DNA from: Moraxellaceae bacterium
GTDB taxonomy: Bacteria; Pseudomonadota; Gammaproteobacteria; Pseudomonadales; Moraxellaceae
Reading direction: 5' to 3'
NCBI GenBank assembly: GCA_030684415.1
Contig: JAUXNL010000457.1
Location: 1 to 35,578 of the forward strand
Length of the DNA: 35,578 nucleotides
Below the pieces are notes generated by a model, which saw only the letters and a list, made by a program, of their open reading frames with translations, was not told the DNA's origin and made no database searches. The position numbers and the translations under genes are program-made. Within the stretch, counting starts at the first letter, position 1; every line of letters starts with the position of its first letter. Positions 17,098 to 28,157 of the stretch are shown in pieces.

Positions 17098-19536
17098 TCA
17101 GAGATTCTCGTAGCGGTTCAGGTCGAGGATGCCGGCTTCCAGCGGCTCGGTCTGCTCCAGGTAGCGCGTGTAGTCCTGGAAGTAGAACCAGAAAGCCGGA
17201 TGGCTGCGACGGATGCCCCAGCGTGCGATGACGCCGTCCATGTCGTTGGCCGTGCGCACGGCCGCAAGTGCATCGACAAAGGCGTTGATGTCGGCGGCCG
17301 CCACGTTGAAGGCAAAGTTCGGGTAGCTGGCCAGAATGCCGGGATAGACCGTCAGCGTGTCGTTGCCGGGCTGGTAGCGCCAGTCTTCGCCATACATGAA
17401 GGCGACGTTGCTGTGGGCGCGGTTGCGTATCAGGGTGTAAATCTCGCGCTGCTGGTCAGGTTGGTACACCCGGATGAAGCTGACTTCCGGCAGAAAGCCG
17501 GTCACGGGCAGGACGCTGGCCGGCAGCGACGCCAGACGGCTCAGCGCTTGGTCGGCAACGGCCTGGTAGCGCGGCACGTTTTTGCGCGCACAGCGATTCT
17601 GGACGCAGCGGTTGATCGGGTCGGGACGAGCGTTGAGCGGCGCCATGCGCTGCAGCAGCGTTTGCAGTAGCTCGTCTTTGGGGCGCTGGCTGCGGTAGGT
17701 AATCGCCGTAACGTGCTCTGTGTCGATCTCGGGGTAGGTGATGAGCTGTTTGAGCTTGCCGCTGCCCTGATACCAGTCATCCATATAGGCCTGCCGTGAG
17801 GCGGGCGGGAGCAGGCGCAGGAAGTTGGTTTCGGCACCGTGACGGATGAGGTCGAAATACATGCGTGTCTGGGCTTGGTGAGCGACGTTGCCGAACACAT
17901 TGAAGTTCACCACCAGTTCGTAATAGGTACGCTCGAACAGGGGGTAATCCTGCCACCACACCGTTTGCGGGAGTTCGCCATACCAGCCTTGGCGCACCGA
18001 GGCGTTGTCGAAGTGGCGGTTGATGGTCAGCAGCGCATTCCGGTTGTGGCCGTCGCCCTGCCAGATGTCGTGCAGGCCCGGACCCGCCGGGAATTTTTCG
18101 GCATAGGTCGCTTCGCGGAACTTCAGGTACTCGTTGCGGCGCGAGCGGTGTTTGATCCACTCCGGCCCGAGCGCCAGCAGGCTGTCGTTCTGGCCGGGCA
18201 TGGCCAGCAGCGGGTCGACACGGCGTCGGTAGTCGGCATCCAGCACGTACAGGTCGTGGTCGGGCGACTGGAACAGTGTCCAGAAGTGGTCGCGGATGAC
18301 GTCGGTGGCAATCTGGCCACGGCAGACCGGGCCGCGAATGAAGGTGCGCGTGAAGTATTCGCCGCTGTCGAGCATGAACTGGTAGCGCGCCCGTGCCGGC
18401 AGCGCCGAGAACGTCACGAACGGATTGGCGCGCTCGTTGGCGCTATAGCCCGGCAGACTGTCGACCTGCCATGGCGTGCTGAAGAACAACGACTGTATGC
18501 GCGCCAGACGCTTAGGGCCGATGCCGAAGGTGATGTGCGTTTTGTGCACGATGGCACCCTGCACCGGGCGCAGGCGGTAATACACGCGGCCTTGCGGGTC
18601 GTCGTTAGGCTGTGCGGTGGGCACCAGCAACATCGGCTCCCCGGGCGGTGTGCGCGAGCGCACCAGCTCAAAGAACTGGCTGTTTTTGACGTTCTCGAAA
18701 TACAGGTGAGCCAGAAAAAGATGCTCATACAGCCAGCGGGCGAGCAACTGCTCGCGCAGACCGTCCTGATTGAGAAACGCCTCCCACGTCCGGATTTCAG
18801 CCGCTTCTTTGGCGCTTGGCTGGCGCAGGCGTTCGTCGATGACGGCGCCTTCAGCCAGCCAGCGGGTGATCAGTTGGTACTCGGCGTCTGACAAGCCGGT
18901 GACGCCGAGCGGCATACCGCCGTTCGGGTGTTTCTTTTCATAGGCCGGCAGCTCATCAGCGGTCGGGCATTGGTTATCGCGGTTGATGCCGATGGTGAGG
19001 TCGTCCGGCAAGCGCGCATTCGGGATGAGGGTATGGCGGCGCCCCAGTGCCAGCATGCCGGCCAGCAAGGACGTGGCCGGGCCGGCGGCGGTGGCGGGCG
19101 CGCCTGTTGCCTCGGCGGCTGTTGTTCCTGTACCAGTTGCCCCCGTGCTTGGGGCTGGCGAGCCTTCCGGAATGACGGGGTGGAAGCCTTTCTGGCGCCA
19201 GCCGCTGATGTCCTGCGCATCCATGAACAGGCGCGTAGGGGTGGCGGCTTCGGTGCGGGTGCCGTCATACACCTTCTTTTTGCTGCCGCCGCGCTGCAGG
19301 CCGGCAGCACTGCCCAGGTTGAGCTGGCAGGCCGCGTCGTAGCAGGCATGGCAGACCACGCACTTCTGGTTGAACAGCGGCTGTATATGCTGGCTCCAGG
19401 AGACCAGCGCCGGCGCGTCAGGAGCCATGACTGGAGTCGTTTGGGCCTGCAGGAAGCCAGGAGCCAGAAACAGAAAGACCAGTAACAGAGGGGTCGGCAA
19501 CAAACGTGTCAGCACAAAGTGGGAGCAAAAAGACAT
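17098..19536 (-). CDS. cti: Fatty acid cis/trans isomerase
   Basis: About 800-aa secreted protein with heme motif CVVCHACYDAACQL and typical Cti segments (NGGMPLGVTGLSDAEY; RVYQPDQQREIYTLIRNRAHSNVAFMYGEDWRYQPGNDTLTVYPG). Confidence 0.92.
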   Translation of the reverse strand: MSFCSHFVLTRLLPTPLLLVFLFLAPGFLQAQTTPVMAPDAPALVSWSQHIQPLFNQKCVVCHACYDAACQLNLGSAAGLQRGGSKKKVYDGTRTEAATPTRLFMDAQDISGWRQKGFHPVIPEGSPAPSTGATGTGTTAAEATGAPATAAGPATSLLAGMLALGRRHTLIPNARLPDDLTIGINRDNQCPTADELPAYEKKHPNGGMPLGVTGLSDAEYQLITRWLAEGAVIDERLRQPSAKEAAEIRTWEAFLNQDGLREQLLARWLYEHLFLAHLYFENVKNSQFFELVRSRTPPGEPMLLVPTAQPNDDPQGRVYYRLRPVQGAIVHKTHITFGIGPKRLARIQSLFFSTPWQVDSLPGYSANERANPFVTFSALPARARYQFMLDSGEYFTRTFIRGPVCRGQIATDVIRDHFWTLFQSPDHDLYVLDADYRRRVDPLLAMPGQNDSLLALGPEWIKHRSRRNEYLKFREATYAEKFPAGPGLHDIWQGDGHNRNALLTINRHFDNASVRQGWYGELPQTVWWQDYPLFERTYYELVVNFNVFGNVAHQAQTRMYFDLIRHGAETNFLRLLPPASRQAYMDDWYQGSGKLKQLITYPEIDTEHVTAITYRSQRPKDELLQTLLQRMAPLNARPDPINRCVQNRCARKNVPRYQAVADQALSRLASLPASVLPVTGFLPEVSFIRVYQPDQQREIYTLIRNRAHSNVAFMYGEDWRYQPGNDTLTVYPGILASYPNFAFNVAAADINAFVDALAAVRTANDMDGVIARWGIRRSHPAFWFYFQDYTRYLEQTEPLEAGILDLNRYENL

Positions 19537-19772
19537 GGGCGGGTTTCCGGACGAAGGCCGGGCCAGTCTAGCCGCGACCAGACAGGGTGTCTGCTTTCAG
19601 ACTGGCGGGCTGCGCCTGCGATTCGCGCCAAATGACGCCGACCCCGGTTCGGCCCTACAATCGCGCCCTTTGCGGCGCTGCACCGGTTGGTAGGCATAAG
19701 GTTGTGCCAGATGAAGGTTGCGCCGCCTGCCCCATGCCGAATTTGTCGTCCCGCTCTTTTCAGGTAAAGCCC

Positions 19773-21104
19773 ATGTCCCGTTCTGCCCCCAAGGTCGGTT
19801 TTGTTTCCCTCGGTTGCCCCAAGGCACTGGTGGATTCCGAGCGCATCCTCACCCAGCTCAAGACCGAGGGCTATGAGGTCTCGGCCTCTTACCAAGACGC
19901 CGACATCGTGGTGGTGAACACCTGCGGCTTTATTGATTCCGCCGTGCAGGAATCGCTGGATGCCATTGGCGAGGCCGTGGCCGAAAACGGCAAGGTGATC
20001 GTGACCGGCTGCCTGGGCAAGTCCGAAGACAAGATTCGCGCGGCGCATCCCTCGGTGCTCAAGGTCACCGGGCCGCATGCCTACGAAGAAGTGATGGGCG
20101 CCGTGCACGAATACCTGCCGCCCAAACACGATCCGTTCCTGGATCTGGTGCCGCCGCAGGGCATCCGCCTGACGCCCAAGCACTATGCCTATCTCAAGAT
20201 TTCCGAAGGCTGCAACCATCGCTGCACCTTCTGCATCATTCCTTCCATGCGTGGCGATCTGGTGTCGCGCCCGGTCGGCTCGGTGATGACCGAGGCCGAG
20301 AACCTGGCCAAGGCCGGTGTAAAGGAATTGCTGGTGATTTCGCAGGACACCAGCGCCTACGGTGTCGACCTGAAGTACAAGCTCGACTTCTGGGGCGGTC
20401 GCCCGCTGAAAACGCGCATGAAAGAAATGTGCGAAGCGCTGGGCGAGCTCGGCGTGTGGGTGCGCCTGCATTATGTGTACCCGTATCCGCATGTGGACGA
20501 GATCATTCCGCTGATGGCCGAGGGGAAAATCCTTCCTTATCTCGACATTCCCTTCCAGCACGGCAGCCCCAGCGTGCTTGCGCGCATGAAGCGCCCGGCG
20601 CATGCCGAAAACACACTGGCCCGCATCAAAAGCTGGCGCGAGATCTGCCCGGATCTCACCATTCGCTCGACCTTCATCGTCGGCTTCCCCGGTGAAACCG
20701 AAGCCGAATTCCAGGAGCTGCTCGACTGGTTGCGTGAGGCCGACCTCGATCGTGTCGGCTGCTTCCCGTATTCACCTGTGGAGGGAGCGCGCGCGAACGA
20801 CATCGCCGACCCCGTGCCAGAAGAAGTGAGGCAGGAGCGCTACGACCGCTTCATGGCCTTGGCGGCTGAAATTTCCGCTGCGCGCCTGGCCAAAAAAGTG
20901 GGCCGTGAAATGACGGTGCTGGTCGATGAAATCGACCATGAGAACGGCGTGGCCGTCGCCCGCTCCATGGCCGATGCACCGGAAATCGATGGCAACGTGT
21001 TCGTGGAGGGCGAGGGCGCCACAGCACTGAAGGTGGGTGATTTCGCCCGCGTGCGCATCACCGATGCCGACGAATACGATCTTTATGCGGAGTGCATTGC
21101 CTGA
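19773..21104 (+). CDS. rimO: Ribosomal protein uS12 methylthiotransferase
   Basis: [29 protein letters not shown], radical [27 protein letters not shown]. Confidence 0.97.
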   Translation: MSRSAPKVGFVSLGCPKALVDSERILTQLKTEGYEVSASYQDADIVVVNTCGFIDSAVQESLDAIGEAVAENGKVIVTGCLGKSEDKIRAAHPSVLKVTGPHAYEEVMGAVHEYLPPKHDPFLDLVPPQGIRLTPKHYAYLKISEGCNHRCTFCIIPSMRGDLVSRPVGSVMTEAENLAKAGVKELLVISQDTSAYGVDLKYKLDFWGGRPLKTRMKEMCEALGELGVWVRLHYVYPYPHVDEIIPLMAEGKILPYLDIPFQHGSPSVLARMKRPAHAENTLARIKSWREICPDLTIRSTFIVGFPGETEAEFQELLDWLREADLDRVGCFPYSPVEGARANDIADPVPEEVRQERYDRFMALAAEISAARLAKKVGREMTVLVDEIDHENGVAVARSMADAPEIDGNVFVEGEGATALKVGDFARVRITDADEYDLYAECIA

Positions 21105-21140
21105 CGCCTGCTGTGCGGATGGCGGGGCCTTACGCGATAC

Positions 21141-21165
21141 ATATCCGCATTAAAATCCGCATCAT
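21141..21165. promoter_or_regulatory. Candidate operator for second Fic gene: direct repeat ATCCGCAT-N4-ATCCGCAT
   Basis: ATATCCGCATTAAAATCCGCATCAT about 90 bp upstream of the Fic start. Confidence 0.45.
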
Positions 21166-21254
21166 TCTGAGGGCTTCTGAATCCTACTTATTGATTAAAA
21201 AGGATTTTTTTCGTATTTATGGGGGTAAATAAATGCGCATAAAGGCGTTCGGCC

Positions 21255-22445
21255 ATGGAGATTGTCACCACGATAGGTTGGCTGGAGCCCTTGTTGCCAG
21301 GGGAGCTGCTCCAAGCGCTGCTCGACAAATGTGACCGGCTGCAGCGGGAGACCGTGCGGCTGCACACCCTTCTGGCTCCCCATACCCGTGAGCGGGTGGG
21401 AGCGTTACTGCGCGTCACCAGCAGCTTCTACAGCAATCTCATCGAGGGGCAGTACACCGAGCCGCTAACGCTCGCGGCCAATGCCCCCAAGCGCAGCCGC
21501 AAGCAGTTGACGGACCTTGCCTACACGCATATGGATGCGCAGCAGGCGCTGGAGCGTGCCCTGCAAATCCACCCGGATTACCCATGGTCGGCCCTGTTTT
21601 CCCTGGGATTTGCTCAGCGGGTGCACGAGCGCCTGTTTGTGGGGGCCTCTGATGACGACTTGCGACTGCGCGATGGCAGCCTGATGCAGCCGGGCCTGGT
21701 CAGGGGAGAGCACGACAACCGGAATGTGCGCATCGGTACGCATGTAGCGCCTGATTGCAGCATCGTTTTGCCCATGCTGGAGCGCATGCAGGCTTTTTAT
21801 GGCGCCCAGCAGGATTTCAGGCGCCAACTGCTGAGCGCATTGGCCTATCACCATCGTTTTGCCTGGGTCCATCCTTTCCCTGACGGAAATGGCCGCACCC
21901 TGCGCCTGATCACGCATCTGCAGTTGCAGCGCCTGGGATTGTCTTCGCCGTTGTGGTCTCTTTCGCGCGGGCTGGCACGTCGCCAGGGCGAGTATTACGA
22001 GCGTTTGGGCAATGCGGATCAGCCGCGTCGAGGCGATCTGGATGGACGGGGGCAACTTACGCAGCAAGGCCTTTTCGAGTTTCTGGACTTCATGCTGGAC
22101 ACCTGTCTGGATCAAGTGGAGTACATGATCTCGGCCTTGGGCACGACGGCATTGCGGGCGCGGCTAGAGTCCGTGTTGCGCATGGAGCCGGCGTTGGTGA
22201 AGGCAGGCATCCGACCGGAAGCCGCTAGGGCACTGCATATCCTCATCACTCAAGGACAGGTGAGCCGTAGCGACTTCAAGGTATTTCTAGGCTTGGGGGA
22301 GCGACTGGCGACAGACCAGCTTTCGCGGCTGGTGGCGCAGGGATTGGTGGACAGCCCCACGCCCAAATCGCGTGAGCTTTATCCGGGGTTACCCGCATGG
22401 TTTGCCCAGCAGGTTTTTCCGGATTTGCATCGGCGGTTCATATGA
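21255..22445 (+). CDS. Fic family protein
   Basis: HPFPDGNGRTLRLITHL; inhibitory-like SNLIEGQ; C-terminal HTH-like region. Confidence 0.93.
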   Translation: MEIVTTIGWLEPLLPGELLQALLDKCDRLQRETVRLHTLLAPHTRERVGALLRVTSSFYSNLIEGQYTEPLTLAANAPKRSRKQLTDLAYTHMDAQQALERALQIHPDYPWSALFSLGFAQRVHERLFVGASDDDLRLRDGSLMQPGLVRGEHDNRNVRIGTHVAPDCSIVLPMLERMQAFYGAQQDFRRQLLSALAYHHRFAWVHPFPDGNGRTLRLITHLQLQRLGLSSPLWSLSRGLARRQGEYYERLGNADQPRRGDLDGRGQLTQQGLFEFLDFMLDTCLDQVEYMISALGTTALRARLESVLRMEPALVKAGIRPEAARALHILITQGQVSRSDFKVFLGLGERLATDQLSRLVAQGLVDSPTPKSRELYPGLPAWFAQQVFPDLHRRFI

Positions 22446-22499
22446 CCGCTCCAGCAGAAAAGGGATGCAATTTTCTTGTTGTGAAGCTGAGAGGTTGTC

Positions 22500-23357
22500 A
22501 TGCGTGAACTGACGGTGATAGCGGCGGACGGACACCAGTTCAGCGTGCGCTTGCATGAAGCGAGCACGCCGCGCGGCGTCATCGTGCTGGCACCGGCGAT
22601 GGGTGTGCCGGCCACGTACTACGACCGCTTTGCGGTGGCGTTGGCAGAGCAAGGCATCCATGTCGCGGTCACTGATTTGCGCGGGCAGGGCAGCAGCTCG
22701 CTACGTGCCGGACGGGGTTGCGACTGGGGCTATGCCGACATGGTGGAGCAGGACTGGCCGGCACTCACGAACGCTATCGCTGATGTGTGGCCGTCGCTAC
22801 CGCTGTGGTTTTTAGGCCACAGCCAGGGCGGCCAATTGTCGCTGCTGTATCTGGCGCACCGGCCGGCAAACGTTGCCGGTGTGCTCACCATTGCTTGTGG
22901 CAGTACCTATTTCCGCGGCTGGAATTTTCCGCAAAGTCTGAAGCTGCTGGTGCAGACGCAATTCGTGCGCGTGCCCGCGGCATTGCTCGGTTATTTTCCC
23001 GGCGAGCGGCTCGGCTTTGGCGGGCGTCAGGCGCGTTCGGAAATGGCGGACTGGGCCAATGCAGGGCTCGATGGCCGCTACGATTTGCGCGGAGCAGCGC
23101 TGGATTACGAAGCGGCGCTGGCGCAAGCCGAGCGGCCTGTGCATCTGTTCTCGCTCGACGGCGATGCCTTTGCGCCACGCGGTGCTACTGCCGTACTCGC
23201 GCGCAAACTGCCGCCTGCGCTGGTGCAGCATCACCATCTCACGGACGAGCATTTGCCCTCGGCGGCGCGTGACCACTTCCGCTGGAGTCGTCACCCCGAG
23301 GCCGTCATTCCGTTTTTGCTCGATGCGGCTGGCCTGCGCCAAGGCGCTGCAGACTAA
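22500..23357 (+). CDS. Alpha/beta hydrolase (serine aminopeptidase-like)
   Basis: LAPAMGVPATYYDRFA, DLRGQGSS, FLGHSQGGQLSLLYL. Confidence 0.88.
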   Translation: MRELTVIAADGHQFSVRLHEASTPRGVIVLAPAMGVPATYYDRFAVALAEQGIHVAVTDLRGQGSSSLRAGRGCDWGYADMVEQDWPALTNAIADVWPSLPLWFLGHSQGGQLSLLYLAHRPANVAGVLTIACGSTYFRGWNFPQSLKLLVQTQFVRVPAALLGYFPGERLGFGGRQARSEMADWANAGLDGRYDLRGAALDYEAALAQAERPVHLFSLDGDAFAPRGATAVLARKLPPALVQHHHLTDEHLPSAARDHFRWSRHPEAVIPFLLDAAGLRQGAAD

Positions 23358-23595
23358 CGCGACCTTGATCGGATTGCCGCTTAACTGGAGAGTGCCTTTA
23401 GTCATTTGAAGCTTTCAGGCTTCACATGCGCGCGGATGACGAAATCGGCTGATTCACAGGCTACTGATTCAACGGCCTCTTGAGGCCGCTCTGGCGAATG
23501 CCGATTGCCCTTGGCGTGCCGAAGCGCCCGCTCAGGAAGGGCTTTCTCATCAAAAAATCGCGCATGAAAGGCCGAGTCATTCGCGCTGCCGTTAC

Positions 23596-23913
23596 TCAAA
23601 GCGCCAGCGTGATGGCTTCACCGGTCTGCTCGCGCAGCACGCGCGACAGCAGCACCGGCAGCGTTTCCTTCGTGGTGTTGCAAATCCAGCTCTCGCCCGC
23701 GCGGCCGCAATGAAAACCGCCGGAGCGTGCCGCCACCCAGATTTCCTGCGTCGGCCCTTGGCGGTTGATGATGACCTTGCTGCCGTTGGGGCAGGTCAGT
23801 GTGAGGATGCCGCCAGCGGTTTCGATGTCGATATCCAGCTCCAGCGCCTCCACGGCATCTTCGATGGCCAGCAGCGTGGCATCGACGGCAGTGTTGAATT
23901 CGGTCTCGTTCAT
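23596..23913 (-). CDS. cyaY: Iron donor protein CyaY (frataxin)
   Basis: MNETEFNTAVDATLLAIEDAVE...GILTLTCPNGSKVIINRQGPTQEIWVAARSGGFH. Confidence 0.95.
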   Translation of the reverse strand: MNETEFNTAVDATLLAIEDAVEALELDIDIETAGGILTLTCPNGSKVIINRQGPTQEIWVAARSGGFHCGRAGESWICNTTKETLPVLLSRVLREQTGEAITLAL

Positions 23914-24087
23914 GGCGGGCTCCGGCGGCAGGGTGGCGGGGCGCAGAGGATAACCGAGTGACGGCCCGGTTGTCGGTCGGGGTAGGGTGGTGGGCCGTGA
24001 AAAGAGGTAAGCCGCCCGGAGCCGTGACTTGCCTACAGGGCGCCGGCTAGACTGATCGCCACTCAAGCCTTGGGTCGGGTAAGCGCC

Positions 24088-24378
24088 ATGCAATTACACT
24101 TTGAATGGGACCCTGGAAAAGCCAGCAGCAACCTTCGCAAGCACGGCGTAAGCTTTCAGGAGGCGGCACAGGTCTTTCGCGACCCACTGGCGCTGACGAT
24201 ATTTGACGATGCCCATAGTGAGCGCGAGGAGCGTTGGGTCACTGTTGGCATGGTCGGTGGGCGCAAGCTTGTCGTGGTGGTGCACACGTGGCGCGAGACA
24301 GGCGAAGACCATGTTCATGTGCGTATCATCTCGGCACGTGAGGCGACTGCACACGAAACAGAACAGTACGAAGGGTGA
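24088..24378 (+). CDS. brnT: BrnT family toxin
   Basis: MQLHFEWDPGKASSNLRKHGVSFQEAAQVFRDPLALTIFDDAHSEREERWVTVGMVGGRKLVVVVHT...RIISAREATAHE. Confidence 0.92.
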   Translation: MQLHFEWDPGKASSNLRKHGVSFQEAAQVFRDPLALTIFDDAHSEREERWVTVGMVGGRKLVVVVHTWRETGEDHVHVRIISAREATAHETEQYEG

Positions 24379-24383
24379 ATGCC

Positions 24384-24584
24384 ATGCGTGAAGAGTATGA
24401 GTTCAGCAAGGGTGAGCGCGGCAAGTTCTACCGTGAGGGGGCCGAGTTGCACTTGCCAGTGTATCTGGACACCCAGGTGCAGACCGCGCTGGCGGCGCTG
24501 GCCAATGCCAAGGGCGTCGATATTTCTGTACTCGCCAATGACTTGCTAAAGAAGGATCTGGAACTGATTCAGCTTGCCCGCTGA
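24384..24584 (+). CDS. BrnA-like antitoxin (short RHH-type protein)
   Basis: Directly follows brnT; YEFSKGERGKFYREGAELHLPVYLDTQVQTALAALANAKGVDISVLANDLLKKDLEL. Confidence 0.8.
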   Translation: MREEYEFSKGERGKFYREGAELHLPVYLDTQVQTALAALANAKGVDISVLANDLLKKDLELIQLAR

Positions 24585-24709
24585 TCGGGTGGCCAACTCA
24601 GGAGTCGGGGCCTCTCCCGATGCGTTGCTACCCTGCGATTGGCGTTCCTGTTTCACCTCGGCGGTGCTCCTGCCCCTATAATGCGGGCCTTCGTTCGCCG
24701 GATGCCGTC

Positions 24710-24934
24710 ATGACCCGCCTGCTCCCCTTTGCCTGCCTTGCCTTGCTGGCCGCCTGTGGCCAGAAAGGCCCGCTGTACCTGCCCGAGTCGGCAGCGCCAG
24801 CGTCGGCCACTGCGCCAGCGGGCATTGTGGCGCCAGCCGTTGATGCGCCGGCCAATGCGTTGCCGGCAGATCGCACCATCGAAGACAACAAGAAAGAAGC
24901 CGGCGCTGCCGCTTCTCCCGCTGCCCAGCCCTGA
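24710..24934 (+). CDS. lptM: LPS translocon maturation chaperone LptM (YifL-like lipoprotein)
   Basis: LALLAACGQKGPLYLPE; directly upstream of lysA. Confidence 0.9.
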   Translation: MTRLLPFACLALLAACGQKGPLYLPESAAPASATAPAGIVAPAVDAPANALPADRTIEDNKKEAGAAASPAAQP

Positions 24935-24941
24935 GTTGCCC

Positions 24942-26192
<1,251 letters not shown>

Positions 26193-26306
26193 GCCCCGCC
26201 GCGGCCGCCCCCTGCAGAAGCGGCTTTGCCTTGGTGGTTCCCCCTGCGGGGCCGCCGCGATAGTCCGGCCGCAAGGACTGCTGCCGCCAAGCGGGTGCAC
26301 ATCACC

Positions 26307-26391
26307 CGTCGTCCCCGCGAAGGCGGGGACCCAGCGCCTCACGGCATAAGCCCAGGGCGGCACTGGGTCCCCGCCTTCGCGGGGGCGACGG
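26307..26391. repeat. Paired inverted palindromic repeat (REP/BIME-like)
   Basis: CGTCGTCCCCGCGAAGGCGGGGACCCAG ... CTGGGTCCCCGCCTTCGCGGGGGCGACGG in inverted orientation, intergenic lysA-dapF. Confidence 0.85.
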
Positions 26392-26505
26392 TGAGCGCGC
26401 GCCGCACCTGCGCGGCTTGAACCTGCCCCCCTGAGGCCCCCAGAATAGCCAGCAAGTGCAGGCCCGCCGCCACGGCAGGCCCGCGATCAGGATCAGGAGA
26501 CCGCA

Positions 26506-27465
26506 ATGCGTCTGGAATTCACCAAGATGCACGGCCTCGGCAACGATTTCATGGTGATTGATCTGGTCAGCCAGCGTTTGCGGCTGGACCCGGAGCACAT
26601 CCGCCAGCTCGCCGACCGCCATTTCGGCGTGGGCTTCGACCAGCTGCTCGTTGTCGAGCCGCCGGGCCGCCCCGACGTCGATTTCCGCTACCGCATCTTC
26701 AATGCCGATGGCTCCGAAGTGTCGCAATGTGGCAACGGCGCGCGCTGCTTTGCGCGCTTCGTGCGCGAGCGTCGGCTGACGCGCAAGCATCGCCTCGTGG
26801 TGGAAACCGCCAGTGGCGTGATCGAGCTGGATATCGACGACGCCAGCAACGTCACCGTGAACATGGGCCAGCCGCGTTTTGCACCGGAGGCCATTCCGTT
26901 TGTGGCCGATGCCGCGGCGCTGAATTACACCGTCGATGTGCAGGGCGAGAGCGTGACGCTGGCCACCGTGAACATGGGCAATCCGCATGCGGTGCTGCGC
27001 GTGGCCGATGTAGCGACGGCGCCGGTGGAGCGGCTCGGCCCACTGCTCGAAGTGCATTCGCGTTTTCCCGAGCGGGTAAATGTCGGCTTCATGCAGGTGG
27101 TGGATGAGCATCACATCCGCCTGCGCGTGTTCGAGCGCGGCAGCGGCGAAACCCTGGCCTGCGGCACGGGTGCTTGTGCGGCGGCGGTAGCCGGCATTCG
27201 TCAGGGCTGGCTGCAAAGCCCGGTCACGGTCAGCCTGCCCGGTGGCGAGCTGGAAATACGGTGGGCGGGCGGTGATGCCCCCGTCATCATGATCGGGCCG
27301 ACCGCGCGCGTGTTTGACGGCGTGCTGCGGCTGCCGGATTCCGCCAGTGGCGAAGCGCGGCAGCAGGAGCCGCGTGCGCGTGAAGGCCGTGGTTCAGGCC
27401 GTGGCCAGGAGCGGCGTTTTCCGCAAGGCCGCAGCCGTCATAACAAGAAGAAGGAGGCACGATGA
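26506..27465 (+). CDS. dapF: Diaminopimelate epimerase with basic C-terminal extension
   Basis: [40 protein letters not shown]. Confidence 0.97.
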   Translation: MRLEFTKMHGLGNDFMVIDLVSQRLRLDPEHIRQLADRHFGVGFDQLLVVEPPGRPDVDFRYRIFNADGSEVSQCGNGARCFARFVRERRLTRKHRLVVETASGVIELDIDDASNVTVNMGQPRFAPEAIPFVADAAALNYTVDVQGESVTLATVNMGNPHAVLRVADVATAPVERLGPLLEVHSRFPERVNVGFMQVVDEHHIRLRVFERGSGETLACGTGACAAAVAGIRQGWLQSPVTVSLPGGELEIRWAGGDAPVIMIGPTARVFDGVLRLPDSASGEARQQEPRAREGRGSGRGQERRFPQGRSRHNKKKEAR

Positions 27466-28157
27466 GCAGCGAGGCACTGACCGCAGAACAAGTGGTGGCC
27501 TATCTCAAGGCGAACCCCGATTTTTTTGTGGGCCATGAACGCTTGCTGGCCGACATCACCGTTCCGCATGAAACCGGCAAGGCGGTTTCGCTGGTCGAGC
27601 GTCAGGTCGGCGTGTTGCGTGAGCGCAATGTGGAGTTGCGTGAGCGCCTTAGCCGCTTGCTCGACGTCGCGCGCGACAACGACATGCTCTTCGACAAGAT
27701 GCGCGGCCTGATTCTGGCGCTGCTCGAAACACAGAGTGTGCCAGCCGTTGCCGCCGCGCTGGAAACAGAGCTGCGTGCGCGCTTCGGCTCCGAAGCCGTC
27801 AGCTTGCTGCTGTTCGATGTCGCCGTGCCGACCGGTGCTGCCCAGTCGGTTGCGTTGCAGGACGCACAGGAAAAAATTCCTTCGTTGGTAAAAGGCCAGC
27901 GCGCCATCGCCGGTCAGTTACGGCACGATGAGTTGCTGTTCCTGTTCGGGCATGAAGGCGAAAGCGTGAAGTCCTGCGCCGTGGTGCCGGTGTATCTCGG
28001 GCGTCCGCTTGGTTTGCTGGCGATTGGCTCGACGGATCAGGCGCACTTCAAAAGCTCGATGGACACACTGTTCATTTCGTTTGTGGGCGAAGTGCTGGCG
28101 CGTGTACTGCAGCCGATGCTGGGTGGCAGCAGCGTGCGGCAGTCGGCCTCTGCCTGA
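27462..28157 (+). CDS. DUF484 family protein
   Basis: [46 protein letters not shown]; conserved dapF-DUF484-xerC order. Confidence 0.93.
   Translation: MSSEALTAEQVVAYLKANPDFFVGHERLLADITVPHETGKAVSLVERQVGVLRERNVELRERLSRLLDVARDNDMLFDKMRGLILALLETQSVPAVAAALETELRARFGSEAVSLLLFDVAVPTGAAQSVALQDAQEKIPSLVKGQRAIAGQLRHDELLFLFGHEGESVKSCAVVPVYLGRPLGLLAIGSTDQAHFKSSMDTLFISFVGEVLARVLQPMLGGSSVRQSASA

Noticed and set aside
17839-18891. 350-aa plus-strand ORF inside cti
   Set aside because: Antisense to a well supported cti gene; no recognisable motifs, typical GC-rich shadow ORF.
19509-20603. 364-aa minus-strand ORF over rimO
   Set aside because: Shadow ORF antisense to rimO.
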